Shown here: positions 18,715 to 26,807 of the stretch, in pieces
Position numbering within the stretch: the stretch's first letter is position 1
Layout of the letters: each line of letters opens with the position of its first letter
NCBI GenBank assembly: GCA_000435675.1
Contig: FR895150.1
Location: forward strand, 125,964-189,963
DNA: 64,000 nt
Direction: 5' to 3'
Source: Eggerthella sp. CAG:298
GTDB taxonomy: Bacteria > Actinomycetota > Coriobacteriia > Coriobacteriales > Eggerthellaceae
Notes under the pieces: generated by a model
Told to the model about the DNA's origin: nothing
What the model saw: only the letters and a program-made list of their open reading frames with translations
Databases searched by the model: none
Made by a program: the position numbers and the translations under genes

Positions 18715-20061
18715 TCAGTCCTTTGCCTGCTCAGCAGAGGTGTCTGTGCTGCTGGCATTTGCAGGAACGCGGCCTTGCTCCATGAGCTCCATGCGCAAGC
18801 GTACGCTTTGAGCATGTGCCCAGAGTCCTTCGTGATCGGCGATGGTTTCGATCGCGCGCGCATCGTTCTTGAGCGCTGCGGCAGAATACTGGATCACGCT
18901 CGATTTCTTCACGAATTCGTCGACCGAAAGCGGGGAAGCGTAGCGTGCGGTGCCGCCCGTTGGCAGCGTATGGTTCGGTCCTGCCACATAATCGCCCACT
19001 GCTTCAGGGGTCCATTCGCCCATGAAGATCGCGCCTGCGTTGCGAATTTGTCCGAGCAGTTCCATGGGGCGCGAAACGTGCAGTTCAAGGTGTTCCGGTG
19101 CGATCACGTTGATCGTTTGGAGCGCTTGGGCGAGCGAATCGCAGATGACGATGAGCCCCTTGTCGGTAAGGGATGACATCGTGATCTCCTTGCGCGTCGA
19201 GCTTTCGACGGTCTTCTGGATCGCGTTCTCGACCGCATCGGCGTAGGCTTCGGAGAATGTGACCAAATAACAGCTGGCCAGCGGGTCGTGTTCGGCTTGT
19301 GCCATCAGATCGACCGCGACCAGTTCGGGAAGCGCGGTTCCATCAGCAAGCACACACACCTCTGAAGGACCAGCGATCATGTCGATGCCTACATCGCCCG
19401 AGACGATCTTCTTCGCTGCGGCTACGAACGCATTGCCGGGACCGGTGATCTTCGCGACCTTCTGGATGCTTTCGGTTCCGTAAGCCAGCGCGCCGATAGC
19501 TTGCGCGCCACCAACGGAATAGATCTCGGTCACGCCAGCGATGCGGCAGGCTTCCAGGATTGCGGGATCGAGCGAGCCATCTTTGGTAGGAGGGGTGACG
19601 CACACGATGCGCTTCACGCCAGCTACTGCGGCAGGGATCGCATTCATCAGCACGGATGAGGGATAGAGCGCGCGTCCGCCCGGAACGTAGATGCCCACAG
19701 AATCGAGCGGCTCGACCTTCGCGCCTACGAGTGCGCCATCTTCACGGATGGTGAACCAGCTCTGTTGCTTCTGGCGTTCGTGGAAATCGCGAATCTGCTT
19801 TGCTGCCTGGCGCAGTGCTTGCGAAACCTCTGGGTCAACGCGGGTGATCGCTTCATCGATCGCGGTATCGCTCACGCGAAAGTTCTCGATCTCCACGCCG
19901 TCGAATTGCTTGGTGTAGGCGCGCAACGCTGCATCGCCTTGGGTGCGGACTGCCTCGATGATCTCGGTCGCAGCGGTGAGAGCGTGCGCATCGAACGCGC
20001 CCACGCGTTGAAGTTGGTCTTCCGAAAAGATCTCTCCAGGTTTCAGAATGATGCGTCTCAT
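18715..20061 (-). CDS. hisD: Histidinol dehydrogenase
   Basis: 448-residue zinc- and NAD-dependent enzyme that oxidises L-histidinol to L-histidine in two steps. The diagnostic stretches are YVPGGRALYPSSVLMNAIPA, ITGPGNAFVAAAKK, DMIAGPSEVCVLADG and the C-terminal YVAGPNHTLPTGGTARY. It begins directly after the hisZG stop codon, with an AAGGAG site inside the end of that gene. The C-terminal tail (PANASSTDTSAEQAKD) is polar and probably disordered. Confidence 0.96.
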   Translation of the reverse strand: MRRIILKPGEIFSEDQLQRVGAFDAHALTAATEIIEAVRTQGDAALRAYTKQFDGVEIENFRVSDTAIDEAITRVDPEVSQALRQAAKQIRDFHERQKQQSWFTIREDGALVGAKVEPLDSVGIYVPGGRALYPSSVLMNAIPAAVAGVKRIVCVTPPTKDGSLDPAILEACRIAGVTEIYSVGGAQAIGALAYGTESIQKVAKITGPGNAFVAAAKKIVSGDVGIDMIAGPSEVCVLADGTALPELVAVDLMAQAEHDPLASCYLVTFSEAYADAVENAIQKTVESSTRKEITMSSLTDKGLIVICDSLAQALQTINVIAPEHLELHVSRPMELLGQIRNAGAIFMGEWTPEAVGDYVAGPNHTLPTGGTARYASPLSVDEFVKKSSVIQYSAAALKNDARAIETIADHEGLWAHAQSVRLRMELMEQGRVPANASSTDTSAEQAKD

Positions 20062-21696
20062 CTAGTTCTCCTTGTTGGCTTGACGCAGCGCTTGTGCAAG
20101 TGCTGCGACACGGGGATTCGTGCGGTATGAACAGGGGTTGGCGAAGAAGCGCGCCGTTGATGCGAGCACGTCTTCAACAACGACCAGGTTGTTTTCGCGC
20201 AGGGTGGTTCCGGTGGCAGTGATATCGACGATCTGCTCGGCCATGCCGGTGATGGGAGCGAGCTCGATATTGCCGTGCAGCTTCACGATCTCGACCTGCT
20301 TGCCCTGCTTGTCGAAGTGTGAGCGGGCGATGTGCGGGTATTTCGTAGCGATGCGTATCGAGCCGAGTTCGCGGTAGCGTTTCTCGACCGCTTCGGAGGT
20401 TCCTGCGGATTCCGCTACCACGAAGCGACAACCGCCGAATTCGAGATCGACCAGTTCGACCACATCGGTGCGAGCTTCAACGAGCGAATCTTCGCCGCAG
20501 ATGCCGCAGTCGGCGGCACCGAGGGCTACGAAAACCGGTGCATCGGTGGGGCGCACGATGATGTACTCGACATCGCCGTTGCGCAGCATGAGCGTGCGGC
20601 CAGCATCGGCAAGGCTGTCCACGTTGAGGCCAGCGGCATCAAGCGCTGCGATCGCATCTTCGTTGAGCGAACCTTTGGGAACCGCGATACGCAAGGGGTG
20701 CGGAGCGGCGGCTTTTTCGAGAGCGAAGGCTTCCATCACCTGTTCGAGGTAGAAGCTGAAACCTGCGGCAGGAACTTTCGTACCGCCATAGGCCGCGACC
20801 AAGTTGTCGTAACGACCACCACCGCCGATAGGAGAGCCAAGACCGGGTTCGTAGGCTTCGAACACGATGCCCGTGTAATAGTCGAACGAGCTCATGACCG
20901 TGAAATCGATCAGTATGACTTCGCCAAGCCTGCGTTCGACAAGCAGATCGTAGAGCGCTTCGAGTTCATCGACCCCTTCGCTGCAACCGAGCGGTGCGAG
21001 GAGTGCGCGAATTTCGCCGAGCGCTTCCTTTTGACCGCGCAGCATAGGCAGCTGTGCGAGTGCGCTAATGGCGGGCTGGTTACCTTCGGTGGTTTTCGTG
21101 AGGTTGTCGAGCGCTACGAAGTTCGAGGTATGGAACGCGCGATAGACTGCGTTTTCCCAGCCAGCATCCATCTGGCAGCAAGAGACAAGATCGCGCAGCA
21201 CGCGCGCAGAACCGAGGGCGATGCGGTATTCGCTGATGCGTGTTTCCGCGAGTGCTTCGGAGAAGAGCGCGATGATGTTCGCATCGGCCTCTACGCCAGA
21301 CTCGCCAAGGCATTCAACGCCCATCTGCGTGAGTTCACGGGCTGCTGCTTCTGCGGTCTTCTCGCGGAAGACGCGCTGGGTGTAGCGCAGCTTCACGGCA
21401 GGATCGAACGAGGTGATGCGGGTAGCGCACATGCGCGCGATCTGCATCGTGACATCGGGGCGCATGGCCAGAAGATCGCCGCGCGAGTCGAAAAGCTTGA
21501 AGGGGGAGGCGGGAACATGTCCGCCTGCTTCCATCACGTCGAGTACCTCGAGCGTAGGGGTTTCGATGGGGGAATAGCCGTGGCGTGCGAAGCATTGCTG
21601 CACGCGATAGGTGAGGTCTTCGCGGACGAGCGCTTCGTCACTGATCACGTCGCGAAAGCCGATAGGGGTTACATAATTCATCGTTTGTTGGGCCAC
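20062..21696 (-). CDS. hisG: HisZ-HisG fusion: ATP phosphoribosyltransferase regulatory and catalytic parts in one chain
   Basis: 544 residues. Residues 1 to about 328 are a HisRS-like HisZ domain: TPIGFRDVISDEALVREDL, LLAMRPDVTMQIARM, then YYTGIVFEAY and GGGGRYDNL. Residues about 334-544 are a complete short-form HisG: LRIAVPKGSLNEDAIAALDAAG, VEYIIVRPTDAPVFVALGAADCGICGEDSLVE, KYPHIARSHF, VKLHGNIELAPITGMAEQIVDI, TGTTLRENNLV. The linker (LEKAAAPHP) is only a few residues. HisZ and HisG normally form a hetero-octamer that catalyses and feedback-controls the first step of histidine synthesis. Here both are in one frame with no stop or start between them. First gene of the his operon. Confidence 0.9.
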   Translation of the reverse strand: MAQQTMNYVTPIGFRDVISDEALVREDLTYRVQQCFARHGYSPIETPTLEVLDVMEAGGHVPASPFKLFDSRGDLLAMRPDVTMQIARMCATRITSFDPAVKLRYTQRVFREKTAEAAARELTQMGVECLGESGVEADANIIALFSEALAETRISEYRIALGSARVLRDLVSCCQMDAGWENAVYRAFHTSNFVALDNLTKTTEGNQPAISALAQLPMLRGQKEALGEIRALLAPLGCSEGVDELEALYDLLVERRLGEVILIDFTVMSSFDYYTGIVFEAYEPGLGSPIGGGGRYDNLVAAYGGTKVPAAGFSFYLEQVMEAFALEKAAAPHPLRIAVPKGSLNEDAIAALDAAGLNVDSLADAGRTLMLRNGDVEYIIVRPTDAPVFVALGAADCGICGEDSLVEARTDVVELVDLEFGGCRFVVAESAGTSEAVEKRYRELGSIRIATKYPHIARSHFDKQGKQVEIVKLHGNIELAPITGMAEQIVDITATGTTLRENNLVVVEDVLASTARFFANPCSYRTNPRVAALAQALRQANKEN

Positions 21697-21842
21697 CTTT
21701 TAATAGCTAGAATAAGAGCGAATCAATACTTTAGCACAGTAGAGTGATAAAGTAACGCTCTTCATATCCTCTTCACTCTTTCAATATAACGACAAACGTA
21801 CAAAACAGTGGGGAACATTAGGCGAGAGCAGCGGATTAAAGC

Positions 21843-21848
21843 TATAAT
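21843..21848 (+). promoter_or_regulatory. Likely -10 element of the second universal stress protein gene
   Basis: A perfect TATAAT lies about 50 bp before the GTG start at 21901. No convincing -35 box is seen at the right distance. Confidence 0.45.
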
Positions 21849-21900
21849 ATGAGCTGAAAACCCGCTTTGAACACAAAAGCACGCCCTAAAGGAGGCTATC

Positions 21901-22377
21901 GTGTCATTCACTAATATTCTCGTTCCGTACGACGGATCCGATCACGCCAAAGAAGCGCTTCGTGAAGCGATGAAGATGGTCGAGGGCAATACCGATGCGT
22001 CAATCCATGTTGCTGAGATCAGCGCGCCTCCGCAAGACCTTGTGTTCAGCAGCTTCAATCAGACTGGTTTCGGCATGGGTGTTTCGCTTGTTTCCAAGGA
22101 AGACTTCGCCGATGCAGTGCAGGAACGCACTGAAGAGAGCGACAAGAAGCTCGAGGCTGATGTGGCTGATATCGTGAAGGATTTCAAGGGTAACCTTACT
22201 GTTGAAGTGATCTACGGTATCTACACGGTCGAGACCATCATCGAGACGGCGCAGCGCTACGAATGCGACCTGATCTGCATGGGTTCGCGTGGTTTGGGGG
22301 CGATCCGCGGCATGCTCGGTTCGGTCAGCTTCGGCGTGTTGCGTAACTCCGACATTCCCGTGCTCGTTTGCAAATAA
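21901..22377 (+). CDS. Universal stress protein (UspA family), second copy
   Basis: 158 residues, starting with GTG and a strong AAAGGAGG site. It begins MSFTNILVPYDGSDHAKEAL and ends with GSRGLGAIRGMLGSVSFGVL and DIPVLVCK, the ATP-binding-type phosphate loop. It resembles the protein at 5254 in both motifs but differs in the middle, so the two are paralogs rather than a recent copy. Monocistronic. Precise role cannot be told. Confidence 0.9.
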   Translation: MSFTNILVPYDGSDHAKEALREAMKMVEGNTDASIHVAEISAPPQDLVFSSFNQTGFGMGVSLVSKEDFADAVQERTEESDKKLEADVADIVKDFKGNLTVEVIYGIYTVETIIETAQRYECDLICMGSRGLGAIRGMLGSVSFGVLRNSDIPVLVCK

Positions 22378-22447
22378 GACTTTAGGCTTTAATAGAATCG
22401 AATGGTTCTAAAAAAGTAACTGGATCTTGCATAGAATTCAGGGGCGG

Positions 22448-22500
22448 GAACTTGTTTCATTGGGCTCCAATCCAATGCTCTTAAGAGGTGAAACAAGCTC
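22448..22500. repeat. Long imperfect hairpin next to the ettA fragment
   Basis: GAACTTGTTTCA at 22448-22459 pairs with TGAAACAAGCTC at 22489-22500. The pairing extends outwards through ATTCAG / CTGAAT to about 22436-22513, with transitions that leave mostly G-U wobbles. The loop contains a further TTGG/CCAA stem. It covers the 3' end of the truncated ettA frame and could be its transcription end or the scar of a mobile repeat. Confidence 0.6.
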
Positions 22501-22744
22501 CTGTCTCTGAATTTCTGTTTTGGTGCTCCTGCTGTTGCAAGTAATAGAGTACGCTTCTGGTTCTTTGTGGCTGTCCTATAAATAGACCTGCCATAATCTT
22601 GAGCAACGTGGATTTGCCCATGCCATTCGGCCCTACCACGCCAATCTTCGCGCCGGGATAGAACGAAAGCGTCACATCATCGAGGATGACCTTGTCGCCA
22701 TGCGCCTTGCGTGCCTGATACATTTGGTAGACGAATTCTGCCAT
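22481..22744 (-). pseudogene. ettA: Truncated ettA: first ~54 codons of the translational throttle ABC-F ATPase, joined to unrelated sequence
   Basis: The frame begins MAEFVYQMYQARKAHGDK and contains the first Walker A (VVGPNGMGKSTLLKIMAGL), which is very like the start of EttA, a roughly 555-residue ABC-F protein that binds the ribosomal E site. After residue about 54 (position near 22582) the similarity stops and 33 unrelated residues (FIGQPQRTRSVLYY...) lead to a stop inside a long hairpin. An AAAGGA ribosome site is still present before the ATG. Without Walker B, signature and second ATPase half it cannot act as EttA. It is most likely a remnant or partial duplicate, with an intact ettA expected elsewhere. 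Confidence 0.8.
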
Positions 22745-22896
22745 GGGATTCCTTTCCGAAAGCTGATCGTATGAGATTATACCCGCTCTGGCTCATCTTC
22801 GATGCGGTGTTCGGAAAGCTACAGAATACGCCCTGCACTATGAAAAAAGAGGCCCTGCAGAGCAAGGCCTCAGGGGCACCTGTAATCACACGCTTA

Positions 22897-23061
22897 TCTG
22901 CACCAGTGGAGAGGGTGAGACACGAGGTTCCCCGCTTCCCTGCTCAAGAACCTGCATCCTGCAGGTTCTTTCGTGCGTCGCTGCTTTGCTCGGGTTTTAT
23001 TAATAATGAATTTAGTCGGCAAAGAGTCACCTCGTTGCCTCACCCTCTCCGCTGATGCAGA
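22897..23061. mobile_element. MITE-like element with ~32-bp terminal inverted repeats
   Basis: The left end at 22897-22928 (TCTGCACCAGTGGAGAGGGT...) matches the reverse complement of the right end at 23029-23061 (TCTGCATCAGCGGAGAGGGT...) at all but about four positions of 32. Inside is a perfect 11-bp hairpin (22946-22970, AAGAACCTGCA/TGCAGGTTCTT) and a CTTTGC/GCAAAG pair. There is no coding sequence. The right end abuts a half copy of the palindromic repeat also found inside elp3. Size and structure suggest a non-autonomous element, but no target duplication could be assigned. Confidence 0.55.
22946..22970 (+). repeat. Perfect 11-bp hairpin inside the MITE-like element
   Basis: AAGAACCTGCA and TGCAGGTTCTT flank a TCC loop. 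With the following T it could work as a terminator on the plus strand. Confidence 0.6.
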
Positions 23062-23078
23062 AAGGTGACGAACTACCC
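23061..23078. repeat. Half copy of the elp3-type palindromic repeat at the end of nfo
   Basis: AAAGGTGACGAACTACCC matches (one difference) half of the palindromic repeat found at 25210-25245 and 26025-26059. It supplies the TAG stop codon of nfo. Confidence 0.6.
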
Positions 23079-23909
23079 TTGATGCGCCTCCGTGAAGCGA
23101 AGGATGTCTTCGCTGTAGACCGACAGCGTGTCGAGCGGTTCTTCCAGATAGAACGGCTTTTCCTTGAGAGCTGGATGGTTGGTGAGCGCGCTGAGCGCCT
23201 CGAACCCGATCGCTCCTTCGCCGATGCGCGCGTGGCGATCGGCATGAGCGCCGCAGGCTTCCTTGCAGTCGTTCAGGTGCACGGCCAACAGCTTGTCGAG
23301 GCCGATCGCTTTGTCGAACTGGGCGAGCACGCCATCAAGATCGTTCACGATGTCGTAGCCAGCTGCCCATACCGCGCTCGCATCCAGGCAAACGCCCACC
23401 TTGTCCTTCAGGTTCACCTGTTCGATCACCTGCGCAAGCTCTTCGAACTGCGAGCAGATCTGCGTGCCTGAACCGGGCATGGTGTAGAGCAGCACGGTGG
23501 TCGATTGCGTGGGCGTGATCGTTTCATTGAGCGTGGCGACAAGATTCTTCATGGCCTCTTCGGCGGTTATATCGAGCGCGCTGCCTGGACGCAAAAGATA
23601 GCCCTGACCAGGGATAGCCTCAAGCTGCGCGAGGTCTTCAGCCATGACCATCGCCGCGAAATCGTGCTGTTTCATGTCGGCGCTCGCCGGCTCGAGCGTA
23701 TAGGGCGCGTAGGCGAGGAGGTACTTGATGCCGTGCTCCTTCGTGAATACGTTGAAGCGTTGCAGATCGCGTGGATCTATGGCCTTCTCGTGGCCGCCGC
23801 GCGGATTGCGCGTGAAGAACTGGATCGCTTTCGCCCCGATCGAAGCTGCCGCTTCGGCCATGATGAGCATGCCCTTTTTCTTCGATAGGTGACACCCGAT
23901 GTAGAACAT
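23073..23909 (-). CDS. nfo: Deoxyribonuclease IV (AP endonuclease IV)
   Basis: 278-residue TIM-barrel zinc enzyme of base-excision repair that nicks DNA 5' to abasic sites. The start ATG at 23909 gives MFYIGCHLSKKKGMLIMAEAA. The zinc ligands and family signatures are visible: FTRNPRGG, LDASAVWAAGYD, AVHLNDCKEACGAHADRHARIGEGAIG, and PFYLEEPLDT in place of the usual LETP. The C-terminus RFTEAHQG ends on a stop codon within a short repeat, so the last residues may be repeat-derived. Confidence 0.9.
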   Translation of the reverse strand: MFYIGCHLSKKKGMLIMAEAAASIGAKAIQFFTRNPRGGHEKAIDPRDLQRFNVFTKEHGIKYLLAYAPYTLEPASADMKQHDFAAMVMAEDLAQLEAIPGQGYLLRPGSALDITAEEAMKNLVATLNETITPTQSTTVLLYTMPGSGTQICSQFEELAQVIEQVNLKDKVGVCLDASAVWAAGYDIVNDLDGVLAQFDKAIGLDKLLAVHLNDCKEACGAHADRHARIGEGAIGFEALSALTNHPALKEKPFYLEEPLDTLSVYSEDILRFTEAHQG

Positions 23910-24211
23910 TGTTCTCACTCACTTTCTCTATTTGCACGATCGCTACGCTGTGACCTGCATGCGCACAACTTCCGCGACCGATCGCTTACAACCTCTACCC
24001 TACCCTGCGGACCATAAAGAAACGACTCAATAAGGTATTTGTAACGGCTATGTTGCAAACCCGCTATCTTGCTGCGAATTCAGAGGTGAACACGTATGCT
24101 CTGACTAGTCGAATGGGCTGATTTGTCGCATTCTTGGCGCGCCTGCGTTGTACGAGATTTTTGGGAATCCTGCTGCGATGGCGTGCGGAGTAGCGAAATG
24201 AGGAGGGAATC

Positions 24212-24754
24212 ATGCAATCGTTCTTGAATGTCGTTAAGTCGAATATCGTTGCGCAAGCGATCATTTCGATCGTTGTTGGTTTGCTGCTCATGTTTTGGCC
24301 AGGCATCACGATCGTGACCGTGCTGTATTTGGTGGGCGTCGTGTTCGCCGTGATGGGCATCTCTTCACTGGTGAGTTACTTTAGGACGCCGGAGGCCGAA
24401 CGCCAGGTAGGCGTGGTGGCAACTGGCGTGTTCTTCTGCCTCGTTGCCCTTATCGTGTTCCTGTTTCCGCAGGTGATCGCCGGGTTCTTTTCGGTGGTGC
24501 TGGGGATCATCCTCGTGATCTGCGGCGCGGTGAACGCGGTGCAATCGGGCGAACTCAAGAAATACGGGGAACGCTCGTGGGGGGTTTCTATGGGGTTGAG
24601 CGTGCTCATCATCATCGGCGGCCTCGTTATTATCGCGAACCCGTTCGAAACCACGTCGCTGTTCGTGTTCATCCTGGGTCTTATCATTGCTGCGAACGGT
24701 ATCGTGGACTTGATCGTCGATGCTGAACTGCGCAAAGCCATCAAGAAAGCGTAG
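24212..24754 (+). CDS. HdeD/DUF308-like membrane protein
   Basis: 180 residues with six hydrophobic segments in three hairpins (AIISIVVGLLLMFWPGITIV, VLYLVGVVFAVMGISSLVSY, VFFCLVALIVFLFPQVIAGF, VVLGIILVICGAVNAV, MGLSVLIIIGGLVIIANPF, FVFILGLIIAANGIVDLIV). The repeating G-L-L-hydrophobic-P/G-hairpin layout is that of HdeD/DUF308 proteins, some linked to acid resistance in enterobacteria. An AGGAGG site precedes the ATG. It converges on elp3 with 4 bp between. Function here is unknown. Confidence 0.8.
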   Translation: MQSFLNVVKSNIVAQAIISIVVGLLLMFWPGITIVTVLYLVGVVFAVMGISSLVSYFRTPEAERQVGVVATGVFFCLVALIVFLFPQVIAGFFSVVLGIILVICGAVNAVQSGELKKYGERSWGVSMGLSVLIIIGGLVIIANPFETTSLFVFILGLIIAANGIVDLIVDAELRKAIKKA

Positions 24755-24758
24755 CAGG

Positions 24759-26636
24759 CTAGAGAAGTTTTTGCTGGTAGAGGCCGTTGTCGATGAAGCC
24801 GAGGTTGCGGTAGTACGGGCGGGTGCCGATGGCGCTGATCACGTTGAGCTTGGTATAGCCCGCTTCGCGAGCCAGCTCGCTCGCACGCTCGATGAGCTTC
24901 TTGCCAAGGCCGCGGTGCTGAGCGCTCGTTCCGCTCTTGTGCAAGCCTGAAGCGCGGCCATACACGTGCACTTCGCGGATCATCGCTTCGTCGGAAGACA
25001 CGGGAAGCACGTCCGGGTAAGTTTCAAAGGCTTCAGGTTTCGGAAGCGAAAGGCGCAAAAATCCCGCGATCTTGTTCTCAGGCGTGACCCACTGCAGGAA
25101 CCGTTCGTGCGTTGAGGTTGTTTCGTAGGGAACCACTTCGAGCGTCAATTCGCCCAGTTCGACATCTTGTGTCGAGATCTCACGATAGCGAATCTCCTGG
25201 ATAACTGGCAAAGATGACGAACGACCGGGTAGTTTGTCACCTTTTGCGCGGGCTTCGACCAGTTGGCGCAGGTTCACCTTCTTGTTACCTGCCTCGATGT
25301 CGTGAGCGGAGAAATCGCGGATCATGCGCGAGATACGCGTGAAAGGCGGCGTTGCGAGCACGTCGGCAACGAGCACGTCCACCAGCGTCTCTTCATCATA
25401 GGGCTGCCACTCCCCTTTTTCGTAGCGCTCGCAAAGTTCGGTACCGCGCACGAGCGCACAGGGGTAGAGCTTGATCTCGTCGGGCTGGTAGGGCGTCTCG
25501 GTTACGAAACGGCGGAAGTCCGCGCGATCGGTTTCGGGCGTTTGGCCGAGCAAGTTCACCATGAAATGCGTGTGAGTCTTGAAGCCGAACAGGCGCGTGA
25601 GGTCGAGCGCTCTCTGAATCTGCGCGATGCTCACGGGGCGCTGGTTGATGTCGTGAATGTGCTGGTCAAGGCTTTGAATTCCCATCTGCACCTTCGTTGC
25701 ACCAAGCGTGCGCAGGAAGGTGAGGCTCTCAGGTGTGATCAGACTCGGGCGCGTTTCGACCACCAGGCCCACCACGCGGTGCGCCGCTTGCTCGTTGCGC
25801 ACGTGTTCGCGCTCGAGCTCATCGAGCGTGGCGTGCTGATGCTGCGCGATCGTCTTCCACGGTTCGCCCGTTTCGTAGAGGTCCACCATGGCTTCATTGT
25901 AGGTGAGCTTCCCTTCGTCGACCAGGCGCTGCTGCGCCTGCGTGAAGGCAACAAGGTCATCCCCTTCATAGCTCAGCCCGCAATCGCGATAGAACTGGCG
26001 GCGTTCGCGGGCATTCGCCGCCTCAAAAGATGACGAACGACCAGGTAGTTTGTCACCTTCGGGTAGTTTGTCGTCTGCGTCGTTGAGGGCGCGGAAGAGC
26101 TCGGTGATGAACCAGATCTGGTAGGCGCGCGGGTAATCGCTCCAGGTGCCGCCGAGCACGATGAGCTCGATCTTATCGGTCACGTGCCCCATCTGATTGA
26201 GCGCACGCAGGCGCGAGGTCACCTGCAAATACGGATCGAAGTAGTTGCGCTCGGCGCGCTGGCAGGCAGGCTCATCGGAGAGATAGCTCTTGGGCATGCG
26301 CAGGTCGTTCGGACAGTAGATGCACGCACCGCCGCACTTCCACGGTTTGGTGATAACTGTGATGGTGGCCACGCCCGAAGCACTGCGACGCGGCTTCACC
26401 TGCAACAGATGTACCAGCTGTTGTTCCAGCTCAGGCGTTATATTCCACGACTGCCAACGCTGCGGGTCGCGCTCTTTCGTGCGCAAGTAGAACGGCAGCA
26501 GCTTCTTCTTGGAATAGTGCGGCACGTTCGCATCCAAGCGCTTGTTGTGATCGTTCAAGATACGCAGCAGAGCCTTCGCGTCGAGCTCTTCGCCTGCACG
26601 CAATCGATCGAGTATTTCTGAAATGATGCTTTCCAA
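24759..26636 (-). CDS. elp3: Elp3-like tRNA uridine-34 modifying radical SAM/GNAT enzyme with two repeat-derived insertions
   Basis: 625 residues. The radical SAM domain carries Cys101, Cys105 and Cys108 (KCGGACIYCPND), GGTWSDYP, VVGLVVETRP and GATKVQMGIQSLD. A C-terminal GNAT domain follows (EVHVYGRASGL, GLGKKLIERASELAREAGYTKLNVIS). This is the Elp3 architecture, which makes carboxymethyl-uridine at the wobble position. Two loops hold the same extra peptide, GDKLPGRSSS (near residues 194-203 and 466-475), encoded by a palindromic DNA repeat inserted in frame; the first copy has an additional partial DKLPE. The start appears to be a TTG at 26636 with a weak ribosome site. Confidence 0.9.
   Translation of the reverse strand: MESIISEILDRLRAGEELDAKALLRILNDHNKRLDANVPHYSKKKLLPFYLRTKERDPQRWQSWNITPELEQQLVHLLQVKPRRSASGVATITVITKPWKCGGACIYCPNDLRMPKSYLSDEPACQRAERNYFDPYLQVTSRLRALNQMGHVTDKIELIVLGGTWSDYPRAYQIWFITELFRALNDADDKLPEGDKLPGRSSSFEAANARERRQFYRDCGLSYEGDDLVAFTQAQQRLVDEGKLTYNEAMVDLYETGEPWKTIAQHQHATLDELEREHVRNEQAAHRVVGLVVETRPSLITPESLTFLRTLGATKVQMGIQSLDQHIHDINQRPVSIAQIQRALDLTRLFGFKTHTHFMVNLLGQTPETDRADFRRFVTETPYQPDEIKLYPCALVRGTELCERYEKGEWQPYDEETLVDVLVADVLATPPFTRISRMIRDFSAHDIEAGNKKVNLRQLVEARAKGDKLPGRSSSLPVIQEIRYREISTQDVELGELTLEVVPYETTSTHERFLQWVTPENKIAGFLRLSLPKPEAFETYPDVLPVSSDEAMIREVHVYGRASGLHKSGTSAQHRGLGKKLIERASELAREAGYTKLNVISAIGTRPYYRNLGFIDNGLYQQKLL
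25210..25245. repeat. Palindromic repeat within elp3 (copy near the SAM-GNAT junction)
   Basis: The arms AAAGATGACGAACGACC and GGTAGTTTGTCACCTTT pair imperfectly (mostly wobble-type differences). On the minus strand it encodes GDKLPGRSSS in frame. Confidence 0.75.
26025..26075. repeat. Palindromic repeat within elp3 (radical SAM loop copy) plus a partial copy
   Basis: 26025-26059 matches the repeat at 25210 with two or three changes and again encodes GDKLPGRSSS. 26060-26075 (CGGGTAGTTTGTCGTC) is an adjoining half copy that encodes DDKLPE. Confidence 0.75.
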
Positions 26637-26807
26637 AAGATCCGGACCGTTCGCTTCCTGAACTGCTCTAAACCGCTCTGCCGCCTATCGAGCAGCAATC
26701 AAACCAAGCGGCCGAACACCAGGTTTTTCGCATAAGCCTTTCCTGTTGTTCGACCGCCGCTGGTCTTGCTATCCCGCCTGAGCTGGCGCTTTGCTGACTA
26801 ATTCCGC

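Noticed and set aside
20332..21747. A 471-codon open frame on the plus strand
   Set aside because: Antisense to the hisZG fusion; no motif and no translation signal.
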